Shown piece after piece: positions 1 to 8,599 of a DNA stretch of 20,124 bases. Source of the DNA: Isoetes engelmannii (taxonomy: Eukaryota; Streptophyta; Lycopodiopsida; Isoetales; Isoetaceae); assembly GCA_011763485.2 (NCBI GenBank), contig JAANSK020289379.1, forward strand, positions 1 through 20,124, given 5' to 3'. Below the pieces are notes generated by a model. That model was not told where the DNA came from and ran no database searches. It saw nothing but the letters and a program-made list of their open reading frames with translations. Position numbers and translations under genes: made by a program. How positions within the stretch are numbered: the first letter of the stretch is position 1; the number at the start of each line of letters is the position of its first letter.

Positions 1-140
1 GCAAAGCCAGGGGGTGGAGGAGGTTTAAGGAAAGGGTTAGGGGATGGGGGGTAAAGATGGGGGGCAAAGCCAGGGGGTGAAGGAGGTTTAAGGAAAGGAT
101 TAGGCTTAGGGAATGGGGGGTAAAGATGGGGGGCAAAGCC
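1..140 (-). repeat. In-frame tandem repeat encoding the Pro-rich tail
   Basis: GCAAAGCC recurs at 1, 64 and 133, giving units of 63 and 69 bases (21 and 23 codons), both multiples of three. On the minus strand each unit reads PGFAPHLYPP followed by NPFLKPP with small differences. The repeat continues beyond the left edge, so copy number is unknown. Confidence 0.85.
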
Positions 141-680
141 AAGGGCCACGCAGATGAGGTTGTAGCAGATAGCGGCCTCTTGTTGGAAGTTACGGAGGAG
201 GGTGCTGACGAGGCTATGCTCGAACGCATCAGTACAGGTGGCATGGGATGTGAGTGCACCGCTGAGCCAAGTGTGTATATCAGCGGCGAGCGAATAAGGG
301 ATGGTTTGGTTATGGCCCAGAATTGCTTGCTCCGCTGCAAGCATGAGTTGCATGGCGTCCTCTACCAGTTCAACGCAGTCTATCGCTGCAGCTTTTTGCC
401 TTATAGCAACTGGTGTGTTGCGGCCTCGTAGAATATCTCGCATCCGGCCTGATAACGTCTGCAGCCCTTTTGCCCGACTATATGCTGCCTTTATTGCATT
501 CAGTGCTTCTTGTCTAACTAGTGAATACGACGATTCTTCTCTCCTAGGACGACCACCAAGCAAGGCTGGTCTTCTGAAGCCATGTGGCTCAGGCCTTATG
601 AAGCCATGCGCATCAGCAACCACCATCACCACCACCATTGCACCCAGTAGGCCTAGCGTCCATACTCTCGCTCCTTTCAT
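1..680 (-). CDS. PMEI-like secreted protein with proline-rich repeat tail (partial, runs off left edge)
   Basis: An uninterrupted minus-strand frame of 226 codons starts at ATG 678-680 and is still open at base 1. Residues 1-24 form a signal peptide (basic MKGAR, then a Leu/Val/Met-rich core ending in VADA). Residues about 52-178 read like a plant invertase/pectin methylesterase inhibitor helical bundle: AAIDCVELVEDAM (about 98-110) and DIHTWLSGALTSHATCTDAFE (134-154) match the family's conserved DC.EL and TWLSAALT...TC.D.FE signatures. Known family members act in the apoplast against cell-wall esterases or invertases. Cys102 and Cys149 correspond to the second family disulfide; the usual N-terminal Cys pair is absent, and extra Cys172 and Cys177 are present. 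From about residue 179 a Pro-rich tail begins (PGFAPHLYPP, NPFLKPP repeated), similar in style to extensin/pistil proline-rich proteins. No intron is seen. An inhibitory function is inferred only; a structural wall protein is the alternative. Confidence 0.8.
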   Translation of the reverse strand, partial: MKGARVWTLGLLGAMVVVMVVADAHGFIRPEPHGFRRPALLGGRPRREESSYSLVRQEALNAIKAAYSRAKGLQTLSGRMRDILRGRNTPVAIRQKAAAIDCVELVEDAMQLMLAAEQAILGHNQTIPYSLAADIHTWLSGALTSHATCTDAFEHSLVSTLLRNFQQEAAICYNLICVALGFAPHLYPPFPKPNPFLKPPSPPGFAPHLYPPSPNPFLKPPPPPGF

Positions 681-714
681 AGTCTTGCTTGGTGTTGGTT
701 GACGATTTCATTCT

Positions 715-723
715 CTTTTATAT
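715..723 (-). promoter_or_regulatory. TATA box of the PMEI-like gene
   Basis: The minus strand reads ATATAAAAG about 35-43 bases upstream of the ATG. The expected transcription start (about 30 bases downstream of the TATA) would fall near 690, giving a very short 5' leader rich in CAA/CCA triplets. This supports 680 as the translation start. Confidence 0.6.
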
Positions 724-821
724 CATTCTCCCTTTTTCTAGGTTCCTAAAAATATAATTGTATCATTCTCCCTTTTTTTACGTTCCTAAAAATATTAATG
801 TCCCATTTGTATCATTCTCCC
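721..821. repeat. 40-bp tandem repeat in the promoter region
   Basis: Units 721-760 and 761-800 both begin TATCATTCTCCCTTTTT and continue with GTTCCTAAAAATAT; a third partial copy of the first 12 bases starts at 810. The repeat begins at the TATA box, so on the minus strand it forms the proximal promoter. Confidence 0.85.
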
Positions 822-828
822 GCTTTGG

Positions 829-976
829 TGACACAGAGGTAAAATCTATTTTAGGTCAATTCATATTTTAGGTTACTTCTTATGACACAGAGGTATATTT
901 TAGGTCAATTCTATGCCTGAATGGCTCTAGATTAGATGTACTTGCACACAGCTTGAGTCAATTCTATGCCTGAATG
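829..976. repeat. Diverged short direct repeats upstream of the PMEI-like gene
   Basis: TGACACAGAGGTA followed by ATTTTAGGTCAATT occurs at 829 and 883. TCAATTCTATGCCTGAATG occurs at about 905 and 958. They form a second repeat cluster in the distal promoter of the minus-strand gene. Confidence 0.7.
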
Positions 977-1026
977 CCTCAGCAGAGCACAAAGGGCTTG
1001 ATTCTTCATGCCACAGTATTCGGGGT

Positions 1027-1200
1027 TGGGGCCCAGAATTTGGTTTTCCTCAGAGGTTTTAAGATAGTCTAGGCGAAGCTCGTCTGTAAAGTGGGCCGGA
1101 TTGGACTAAATTCAACCCACAATTCCGCGTTTGGGCCTAGAATTTGGCCTTCTTCGGAGGTGTCGATACAGCCCAGGTAAAATTCGGCTCGGGAATTGGA
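1027..1200. repeat. Diverged direct repeat, about 105-bp offset
   Basis: A GGGCCCAGAATTTGG block at about 1028 followed by TCAGAGGT recurs as GGGCCTAGAATTTGG at about 1133 followed by TCGGAGGT. Only roughly 30 bases of each align well. No gene is visible in 980-1250; this may be upstream flank or part of an old long terminal repeat. Confidence 0.4.
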
Positions 1201-1249
1201 CGGGGCTAGCGGAAATTCGATATTCCGCGAGTAAGATTTCCGTAATTTT

Positions 1250-2950
1250 AGCTATCTAGAGCCGAATTTGGGGAAATTCAGATATAGTGGTGAAGCAGCG
1301 TGAAAATATTAGAAAAGGGCAAAAAAAACTAAGATGGAGATTTTGTAGTATGACGGTGTTGTCCGGAATTGGACGGATCAGCTTGTAGAAGCTGCGTTTA
1401 TCTGGAACTGGCCGGATTTGCTCCAGGTCGAGTTGGTCGGATCTGATACAGACCTTGTGGGATTTGTAAGCACAGAATCGATTCATCCTTGTTTCCTTCC
1501 CTCTGCTGGTATCTTCTGTCTGTGTGTTGTGTTTAATCTAGTTCTGTGATTAAACCTCTGTGTGAGCATCCTTCGATGGATTCACCTGTCCTTTGTGGAT
1601 TTGTTTATTTGTGAAGCATAGGAGAATCCTTTGTGGGTTTTGTGTGAAGTATTGGAGATAACATGGAGAAGATTGTAGAAGGTTGAGATGTGGATTGTTT
1701 TCTTTTCTGGGTTCAAATCCCATACTCAATAAGCTTCTGGTTCTGGTTCCTACAATTAGTATCAGAGCCTTGTCTAAAAGGGAGATGGCATCCAACAAAG
1801 TTGCCCCTTCAATATTACATGATGTCCATGTATACAAAGGAGGATCAGGATTCCAAGCATGGAAGATAAAGTTGAGAAGGCTTTAGAAACAGAAGGGCTT
1901 TGGGATTTAGTCTGTCGTCTTACAGAAATGGAGAAGCAAAGACGGGTAACTATAAAGACAGAGGCAGGAGAGACATTGGCAGAATCTGCGCAGGCTGCAA
2001 GGGATTCAGCTCAAGCAAAAGGTATTATCCTTTTAAAACTTGGTATGGTATTATTGCTTCAATTCATCATATGAATCCACGAAAGATGTGACAATGTTTA
2101 TTGAATGAATATGAACAGTTAGTTGCATCTCAGAGACATAAATTGGAACAAGAATTAAGGATGCCTAATGATTAAGATTTAATGGAGTTGTTTGATAAAA
2201 TAGAAGGAATATTTATGGTTATGGATCTAGAAGGTGCTGCACCTTTTTCTATTCAATAAAAAATACTCTATATCTCAGATATTTTTTCTGCATATGATGA
2301 AAATACTCAGATTTTGGGAGAGGTAGAGGAAGAGGTAGAAGCAAGGAAGTAAACAGAGAGGTAAACAGGAAGGTAATATGTTATGGTTGTGGAGATATTG
2401 GGCATATTAAGTCAAACTGCACAAGAATCAGAGGTCGTACATGCTATGCTTGCGAAGAAGGTGGTCACTTAGCAATATGTGTTCTAAAAGAGGAAGAGGA
2501 TGAGGAAGCTTTCAAGGATCTTCTAGTAGGGTAACTTCTACAAGAAGCATTACCTTTTCGAAGCCATCCATAGGTCATGTATCATCAGAAGAAATTCCTG
2601 AAGAGGAGGTAAAATTGAATGCATTATTAAAGTCATGTAATGAAAACGTTGCTAACTCTGTGGCTATAGATTCGGTGCTGAAAAATCCGTGATGGGAAGT
2701 TCACACATATTAAGAAATTTGGAAACCAGTATGGAGCGAGGCAAGATGTAGAAGGTTGTGGTGTGCTAGATCTTATAGGAGAAGATGGTGGTTTTTGGGG
2801 TCATCTGCTTAGAAACGTAACAGTCTAAGGCAAACCATTATACGTCCAGGGCTATTCAAGACGAGAAAGCACTTGAACGTGCATGTGAATATGTAGAAAG
2901 GCAACAAATTTGAGCGGGTTCAGGCCAAGCAGTTTGAGATAGAATCTTTG
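1250..2950 (+). mobile_element. Copia-like LTR retrotransposon remnant (fossil, broken)
   Basis: A primer-binding-site-like AGTATCAGAGCC lies at 1758-1769, complementary in style to the initiator tRNA-Met 3' end used by plant LTR elements, just after a TACA that would end the 5' LTR near 1754. The LTR start is not certain (somewhere after about 1200). About 1786-2000 resembles the gag N-terminal region of plant Copia elements (a FQAWKIKL segment, then a GLWDLV segment), and 2375-2480 resembles zinc-knuckle DNA (a CYGCGDIGH..SNC pattern). No protease, integrase, reverse transcriptase or 3' LTR was recognised. It is broken in several places and looks old. Confidence 0.7.
1756..1769 (+). other. 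Primer binding site of the LTR element (tRNA-Met type)
   Basis: TTAGTATCAGAGCC matches the common plant primer-binding sequence TTGGTATCAGAGCC at all but one position, and sits directly 5' of the gag-like region, which is the expected place. Confidence 0.7.
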
Positions 2951-3225
2951 CCAGGCAAGCCCAAGCAGTTGGATGTCTTGGATTATTCACAGGAAAAGTC
3001 CTGTAAGTTAAGATTCTTTATTCGTTCTGAACATGTACATTTAATTCATGTGTTGGATTATTCACATGAAGAGTCCTGTAAGTTATGGTTCTTTGTTCAT
3101 TCTAAATGTGTACATTTAATTCAGGTATGTATCAAGTGGTTCGTTTCTTGCAGCAAACCTTGTGAAGACTCTATATATATTGAAGAATCTGCCACATTTT
3201 TTACTGGAGAGGATCTGCACTTGAG
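2900..3225 (+). other. Exon-like open frame with 25-residue tandem repeat
   Basis: The frame is open from about 2910 and reads FERVQAKQFEIESLPGKP, then two copies of a 25-residue unit (VLDYSQEKSCKLRFF... and VLDYSHEESCKLWFF...), then CIKWFVSCSKPCEDS and a tail ending LHLR. It stops exactly at GAG|GTAAGTAAC (GT at 3226-3227), a near-consensus plant 5' splice site. Possible 3' splice sites follow at about 3374 (CATGCAG) and 3480 (TTCATGCAG), the latter before a short open frame. I do not recognise the protein. It could be a host gene exon, a fragment carried by a Helitron, or chance; the in-frame repeat and splice donor are the only support. Confidence 0.3.
2975..3124. repeat. 75-bp tandem duplication, two copies
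   Basis: Units 2975-3049 and 3050-3124 share TTGGATTATTCACA, AGTCCTGTAAGTTA and GTACATTTAATTCA at matching positions. The length is 25 codons, so the duplication preserves the open frame. The unit itself contains CTGTAAGTTA, a splice-donor-like string, in both copies. Confidence 0.9.
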
Positions 3226-4071
3226 GTAAGTAACTTGTAATTACTATGATCTATGTAATGCTTGAATGGCATTTCTTTTCTGCATTTCCACAAGATGACC
3301 AATGCAAATGCATTGCATTGGTTTTAGGTCTGCTAGCTAACAGTTTCGTTTATTATTGCACATTACACATGCAGATTTGAAGTGCTCAAAAGGGAGCACA
3401 ACCTTCCTTTAGCAACATCGTTGTTATGATGCTTTAGTTGTTTTATTGCCTACTATAATATACTGCTGTATTCATGCAGATGTTGCTCTTTCTTTCTTTG
3501 CGTGCCCAAGTTGTGCATGAGCAAGCACACTGCATTTTGTCCCGCACAAATCCAAATGTTCATCCAGATGTCAAAAACACTTCTTCTACCATTACAAATA
3601 GATATGCGTTTGATTGGACATATATTATACCTCAACGCAATATTCTTATATGCTTCATATCCCCCTTGGAGTCATAGTCGTCCTTTGACAATATTACATT
3701 CATATGAAGTTAACAACACAACATTTCGATTTTTGGATAACTATAGTATCACCAAGAAGACCAAAGTTACACCTTTAGAAATTACATCCGTAGTTTGCAG
3801 CTTTGGCCAAGTGAAATAGCCTTTTAAATGTACATGGTCTAACAGAATGGTATTTTCAACTGCCTTTGTTGCATTATACAAAGATTCTTTTTCCAAGTTT
3901 CTTGACATGGGATGTTCACATTAGATGCACTAGATAAAACACACATCGGTGCATTGAAGACTATGTACCAATGTCCCTAAAGAAACGTGCAAACTTGCAG
4001 TAATAGATGCAACAAAAAACCATGATTTTTGAAGCACATTTTTTGGATCTCTCAAATAAAATATTGATTCA
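3226..4071. other. AT-rich stretch without a supported gene
   Basis: It begins at a splice-donor-like GTAAGT and contains two acceptor-like sites (about 3374 and 3480) followed by an open frame of about 65 codons with no recognisable motif. It may be intron and downstream exon of the 2900-3225 segment. Nothing else is seen. Confidence 0.3.
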
Positions 4072-4157
4072 TGTTTGATAACTACCAATGACTGCACCTT
4101 CTGCATAGGGCGTGCATGTTTGATAACTACCAATGATTGCACCTTCTGCATAGGGCG
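4072..4157. repeat. 45-bp tandem duplication
   Basis: TGTTTGATAACTACCAATGA starts at 4072 and again at 4117, each copy followed by TGCACCTTCTGCATAGGGCG with one base difference. The second copy runs directly into the hairpin at 4155. Confidence 0.85.
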
Positions 4158-4183
4158 CCAGCTCCGCCGGCGCTAAATTCTTG
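4155..4183 (+). mobile_element. Possible degenerate Helitron 3' terminus
   Basis: A GC-rich hairpin (GCGCCAGC, loop TCC, GCCGGCGC; seven of eight pairs) at 4155-4173 is followed after six AT-rich bases by CTTG and then T. Helitrons end in a short GC-rich hairpin followed by CTRR and insert before a host T. The CTTG here differs from CTRR by one base, so this is a weaker, possibly older end. No matching 5' TC end was identified. Confidence 0.35.
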
Positions 4184-4260
4184 TATAGCAATAAAAATCC
4201 CAGACTGTCATCTACAAGAAATTATTGAACAAATCTCGACGTTCATTGCAATTATACGAT

Positions 4261-4312
4261 ATTCTATGATAGCATCTACACTCTTAAGCATTCTATGATA
4301 GCCTCTACGCTC
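4261..4312. repeat. 29-bp imperfect direct repeat
   Basis: ATTCTATGATAGCATCTAC at 4261 recurs as ATTCTATGATAGCCTCTAC at 4290, a 29-base period. It lies between the two Helitron-type termini. Confidence 0.7.
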
Positions 4313-4558
4313 CAAGAATGGAAGTCACTTTGGATAAAGTGCAGGAGTTCCAACAAAAACTAAATTTGTATGACAGCCTCGCAAGACAACATCGACACCC
4401 AGATTCATGATAAATGCCAGATGATTGCAATGAACATTTTAAAACTTCATAAGTTATATTCAACCTTTTATAAAGACAAATCTTCAATTTACGGCGAACA
4501 ACCATATATGCCCACTAGACATAGTTTTATTGTTTTTTTAATTTAACCCCGACGAAAA

Positions 4559-4586
4559 GCCCAGCAACGCTGGGCACTATTTCTAG
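4559..4586 (+). mobile_element. Helitron 3' terminus (hairpin plus CTAG)
   Basis: A perfect 7-bp hairpin GCCCAGC / GCTGGGC with AAC loop (4559-4575) is followed after seven bases (ACTATTT) by CTAG (4583-4586) and then host T at 4587. This is the diagnostic rolling-circle transposon end: hairpin, short spacer, CTRR, insertion between A and T. The element body therefore lies to the left on the plus strand. The 5' end (TC) could not be fixed, and no Rep/helicase coding sequence is visible, so it would be non-autonomous. Confidence 0.65.
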
Positions 4587-4589
4587 TAT

Positions 4590-5935
4590 ATCTATGTGAT
4601 CCTTCGTGAAGTCAAGGGTAAAAAAGCAAGTAATGCATGGAAACAAGATTGCTACGATAATGGTAAGGGTGGCGAGAATAATTCTTTCACTTGTCCCATT
4701 AACTTGTGGGGAAAAAAACAACTTTTATTCGCTACAACTTAACAAAGTTATCAAAATTCCTTACTTGTATTTTATATTCCTCATGTTTTGAGGTTTTCAA
4801 AATATACATTAAGTGTAATCTCTTCCTGGAATTTCATGATGCTCTTGATTCAAGATGGATTGATCGATTGTCAATAACATTAACTAGCAACAAGCCTATG
4901 CAACAAGCCTATGAAAGGGTCCTCTTGCAGATGTGAAATAGAGTGTCTATAACACGAAACACACTTGGTTTTATGAATCTACTTGAAATATTGAGATAGA
5001 GTTATCTTTACCGTGTCGCTTTTCACACTTAAGCATAAAGTACTCATGTTAAGCATTGTACATCTAATTCAACATCTTCAAAATAAGTGTTGTACATTTA
5101 ATTCAACATCTACAAAACAATCTCAAATGCTCAGAGCTATATCTTAAGTCAGTCCTTTTGTGTTTTTATGAGCAGTGATGTTCAGAGTTGCACATTCACC
5201 TACTATTTGTACATCTGAAACTAGCATTCAAGCTGTATAAAACATTCAGCGTCAATCACGACATATGACTTCCAACCAAATAAAACGCTATTAATATAGC
5301 ACCAAATGGACAAGAGGTAAGCATTAAATTCCCATTGCTTCTTCATACTGTGCAGACTAATCTCCTAAGCAATCGACATTCCATTTCCTTACAAAACAGA
5401 TTGCAGACAACTCCAAACAACACGCAAGAAAGTTACATCTAGGCTCCGTCGTGAAAGCTTTGCAAGCCCAGCTAACATATGACAAGATTTAATCTACTAG
5501 GTTTACCTACTTCCGTTGCTATTTACGTTAGTTCTAACAAAAAATTACATGTCATAGATCTATTATCAATGCTACAATCACAATCATTATATTTTTTTCG
5601 GCATATTCTTAAATATTTTTTTCACAATCATGTGCGATGCAATGATCATATTGGATGCCATACTGTAAAAAATTCCTATTCCTAGTTGTTTCACCATACA
5701 AAAGCCTTCTACATTCATCTACCCAAAGCAATAGTCTATACCTCGTACAAAAATAGCATGAGTCCATTAGTTGTTTCAAATGTTTATTTGTTAGAAAGAA
5801 ATCAAACCATGGTTCATAATAACCTTTAATGACATCCTAGTTTGGCTCCTTAGTAAAGCTTCCTCTTTTCGTCTTTCCTAGTTCTTCTTTGTTTTTTCCT
5901 ATCCTACCCTTTCCCCAACCCTGCGTTTCTGCTAG
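4590..5935. other. AT-rich region with no supported gene
   Basis: Only short frames without recognisable motifs. It contains a small direct repeat (TGTACATCTAATTCAACATC at about 5056 and TGTACATTTAATTCAACATC at about 5091) and a 13-bp duplication of CAACAAGCCTATG near 4890-4915. A minus-strand hydrophobic frame at 4590-4721 has no family resemblance I can name. Confidence 0.4.
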
Positions 5936-6067
5936 TTTTTTTATTGAAGGATATTTCTATTCATTGTCAACATGAAGTACAGCTTAACTCTATGTGATAT
6001 CAATCCATCCGCATAGTCCAATCGGATATGGGAAGGTAATCACATTGTAAAAATAAATACTCTTACA

Positions 6068-6820
6068 TCACAAATGCCTGAAAAAACTTTCCCACATATC
6101 TTGGCCTGTTGCTTCGTCCGCCATAGCACCAAATTGCTTGCTGAGTTTAGATTCAAGAGAGGTCAAAATAGCAGAAGAGTGTGTATATTTCTGAAAGAAC
6201 ACAAAGGTTCTTCGTCTGTTCCATATGATCCAAAGAAGCCAGCTTTTGTATAAGTGTATGGCCATTTTCTTATAAAAGGACCATCTCGAGGGATATAATC
6301 CTAATACAATATGTACAAGAGGAGAGGTCCCAACTGGTCTGGACGTCAATACAGTCAATAAAACAAGGCTCTATTATTTTATTCACGTAATCACACATTG
6401 GACATGCAGGACTAACTTGTGCGTCAAATTTGCATACCAAATGGTTAGTCCTTGGAGCTCTGTAGATGATTTGCCAGATGAGAGTTTGTACTTTTGATGG
6501 AAGCGGATTCTTCCATACTTGTTTCCAGATTCTTTTCAATCCATTTTCAGTTATCTGTGTCGACCATTTTGGCGATATGTATAGTAACTCGTTTGAGTGG
6601 AGGTTATAACAATTACTAACGGAGCAACATTCCTCCAAGACCTCATGAGTTACCATAAACTTTCCTACCATAGGTCTTGCATAGTAGGGAATATTCTCTA
6701 CCACTAATTCCCATATTTTCTTATCCCCTCACGCAAGTTGAATCCCTCCTGGAAGTCGTGCCACGAAAGGAGAACACCTTGAGAATACCAGTCACCCACA
6801 TATGTAGCGTTCACATGAGA
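6068..6820 (-). pseudogene. LINE ORF2 C-terminus with zf-RVT domain
   Basis: From 6820 leftward the minus strand reads HVNATYVGDWYSQGVLLSW, then a stretch with DFQEGFNLREG, then KRIWKQVWKNPLPSKVQ.LIWQI, and FDAQVSPACPMCD, the usual zf-RVT layout (W.K..P.K...L.W, then a Cys pair) found at the end of plant LINE ORF2. A following frame has LLWIIWNRRRTFVF and ends FFRHL before the 3' UTR. At least two in-frame stops near 6700 and a frame change near 6270-6358 break it. It is the downstream continuation of the reverse transcriptase at 10339-12006, separated by the Harbinger transposon. Confidence 0.8.
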
Positions 6821-6826
6821 ACCCTC

Positions 6827-6970
6827 TTTGCCGCTGCTGCAACCAAATAACGGCAGCCATCGTGACTTTTTAACAAATTTGACTCACATGAATTATGCAA
6901 AAAATAACTCCAGCTGCACCGCCTAATTAGCAGCAGCCAAATTTGGCTGCAAACGCAAAATTTTCAACAG
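6827..6970 (+). other. Left terminal/subterminal region of the Harbinger element
   Basis: TTTGCCGCTGCTGCAACC is followed by ACGGCAGCC, AGCAGCAGCC and TTGGCTGCAAACG. The clustered GGCTGC/GCAGCC motifs recur in the right subterminal region (about 9905-9950), which is the arrangement expected for transposase or Myb-protein binding. Confidence 0.5.
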
Positions 6971-6974
6971 CTCG

Positions 6975-8275
6975 TTGTCCACAAAACAGACCCGTTTGTT
7001 GATGACGAACCTACAACTATTCAAATCGATCCAACTTTTGATTCAACAATCATTTATAAGATCACTGATTTGTGAAGCTGTTCTACCAAGTTCAATTTGT
7101 GGAATGTATTCCCTTGACCGAGAAGTTGATTCTGATCCTTTTTGTTGTGAAGAAAGCAATCAGATCACACACGCATTTGAGGATAATCATGAGGATTCCT
7201 TATTCGATCACATTTGGGAATTGATTCTTTCTTTGTGTGGCAATTTCCTGCTACTTATGCTGCTTCAAAATAGAAGAACTCGCAGGCAGTACTGGATTTA
7301 TCGTCGCCAAGTGACATTCTGGACTGAAGTGAGCTCAAAATTGTGGCTTGAATCTGGTATGTCTGGGGATTTGATTTTCTTTAGATGATATAGAATGCGT
7401 GCATCTAGTTTTGAAAAGCTTTTACAATTACTAATTCCGCACATTCCTCAAGCTGATCTGGATAAAATGGTTAGAGAGCCAATGGATAAAATCAAAGCAG
7501 TGGATGTGGTTGTATGGAGACTTGCACATAATGAGAAGGAATTTGTTTGTTCGAAGATGTTTGGATTGGGTGCAAGTACAGTGCATAAATACACAAGAAT
7601 TGTTGTTGACATTATCGATAGCATATTGACGGGATACATATTCCTTTCAGAAGAGCTCCAATGAAGAAATTTGGTATTGCAGATTATTGGTGTCGACATC
7701 ATTTTCATTTAATTCTTTTGCAAGCAGTATGTGATACATCATTGACATTCTGGGATGTTTGTTGTGATGCTCCTGGTGGTGCACATGATACTAATCACTT
7801 TTACAGATCTGCATTATTCGCAAAATTGTCACGTAGAACTATTCTACGTGGACCAAGTAGACGACTGGATGGTAGACGTGTGCTACCTTTTCTTGTTGCA
7901 GATTCTGGATATCCTGCATCTGAATATATGTTAGTTGTGAAGAGGAAGAAGCGCTCTGATCAACAAGAAGTTATCAAGTTTTCAAAGCATTTATCACAAG
8001 CTAGAGTCGTGATTGAAAATTCCTTTGCATTCTTAAAGGGCCGCTGGAACATTCTTAAAGAGCTCCTAGTGAAGACGCCTCATGCACCTAAAGTGGTTAT
8101 TGCATGTTGTGTTCTGCATAACTTCCTGCAATTGGAAGACGAAGCATATTATTTTGATAAAGTCATTCTTTTTGGAGGAGAGCCTTTGAATCAAAGTGAC
8201 ACGCTATGAAGACGCGATGGGAAGCTTCTTCGCGATACTGTTTTCAACTATATGATGGAGAAACATCATTTTTGA
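6975..8275 (+). pseudogene. HARBI1-like PIF/Harbinger transposase, defective
   Basis: In order: a short N-terminal region with RRTRRQYWIYRR (about 7265-7310), the helix-turn-helix region SFEKLLQLLIPHI...REP.D...AVDVVVWRLAH...FGLGASTVHKY (7395-7664), and the DDE core QAVCDTSLTFWDVCCDAPGG (about 7720-7780), VADSGYPASEY (7895) and VVIENSFAFLKGRWNIL (8007), ending CCVLHNFLQLEDE. The second Asp (VADSGYP) and the Glu (VIENSF) of the triad are present. The segment normally holding the first Asp (GAIDGTH) is missing between LTGYIFLSEELQ and the DYW..VCD block, a loss of about 40 codons. A stop at 7386-7388, a frame break near 7660 and a TGA at 8207-8209 also interrupt it; after that TGA the same frame continues GKLLRDTVFNYMMEK to a natural-looking stop at 8273-8275. 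It cannot transpose itself. Confidence 0.85.
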
Positions 8276-8599
8276 ATTATGTATTTGCTAAATTTCATTT
8301 TGGTATCAATTTGGATAGGCCATTGCAATCGATTGCATACAAGTATGAAAAACTTTTTTTGATTATAAAATCCATTGCAACACTACAAAGATTTGATCAC
8401 ACAAAACTGTTCAAAATCAAGAACACACAAAATTTGAACAATACTTCTCAAAAGCCTGAAAATGCAAGGATTATGGATCAAAGAATCCGGAGGATGGCAT
8501 GCTGCTGCCAGGAAGATCGAATATACTTGTACTCTTACTTTGAAGCTGTATTTGGATCTGCATTTTCATTTGTGCAAGTTGCAACTGCAACTCTTCTTT

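Noticed and set aside
1-140. Telomere-like or G-quadruplex satellite (G-rich GTTTAAGGAAAGGG repeats)
   Set aside because: The repeat lengths are multiples of three and the complementary strand reads as a continuation of an open Pro-rich coding frame, so coding repeat is the better explanation.
126-702. Plus-strand open frames over the PMEI-like gene
   Set aside because: They are shadows of the minus-strand gene, which alone shows a signal peptide, family motifs and a TATA box.
2975-3124. CRISPR-like repeat array
   Set aside because: Only two adjacent copies with no spacers, in a eukaryotic context.
3167-3185. Helitron 5' end (TCTATATATATTGAAG)
   Set aside because: It resembles plant Helitron starts, but it is preceded by C rather than host A and lies inside the exon-like frame; not enough to pair it with the 3' end at 4586.
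4527-4721. Small membrane protein on the minus strand
   Set aside because: The frame is hydrophobic but has no family resemblance and overlaps the Helitron 3' terminus, so it is most likely chance.
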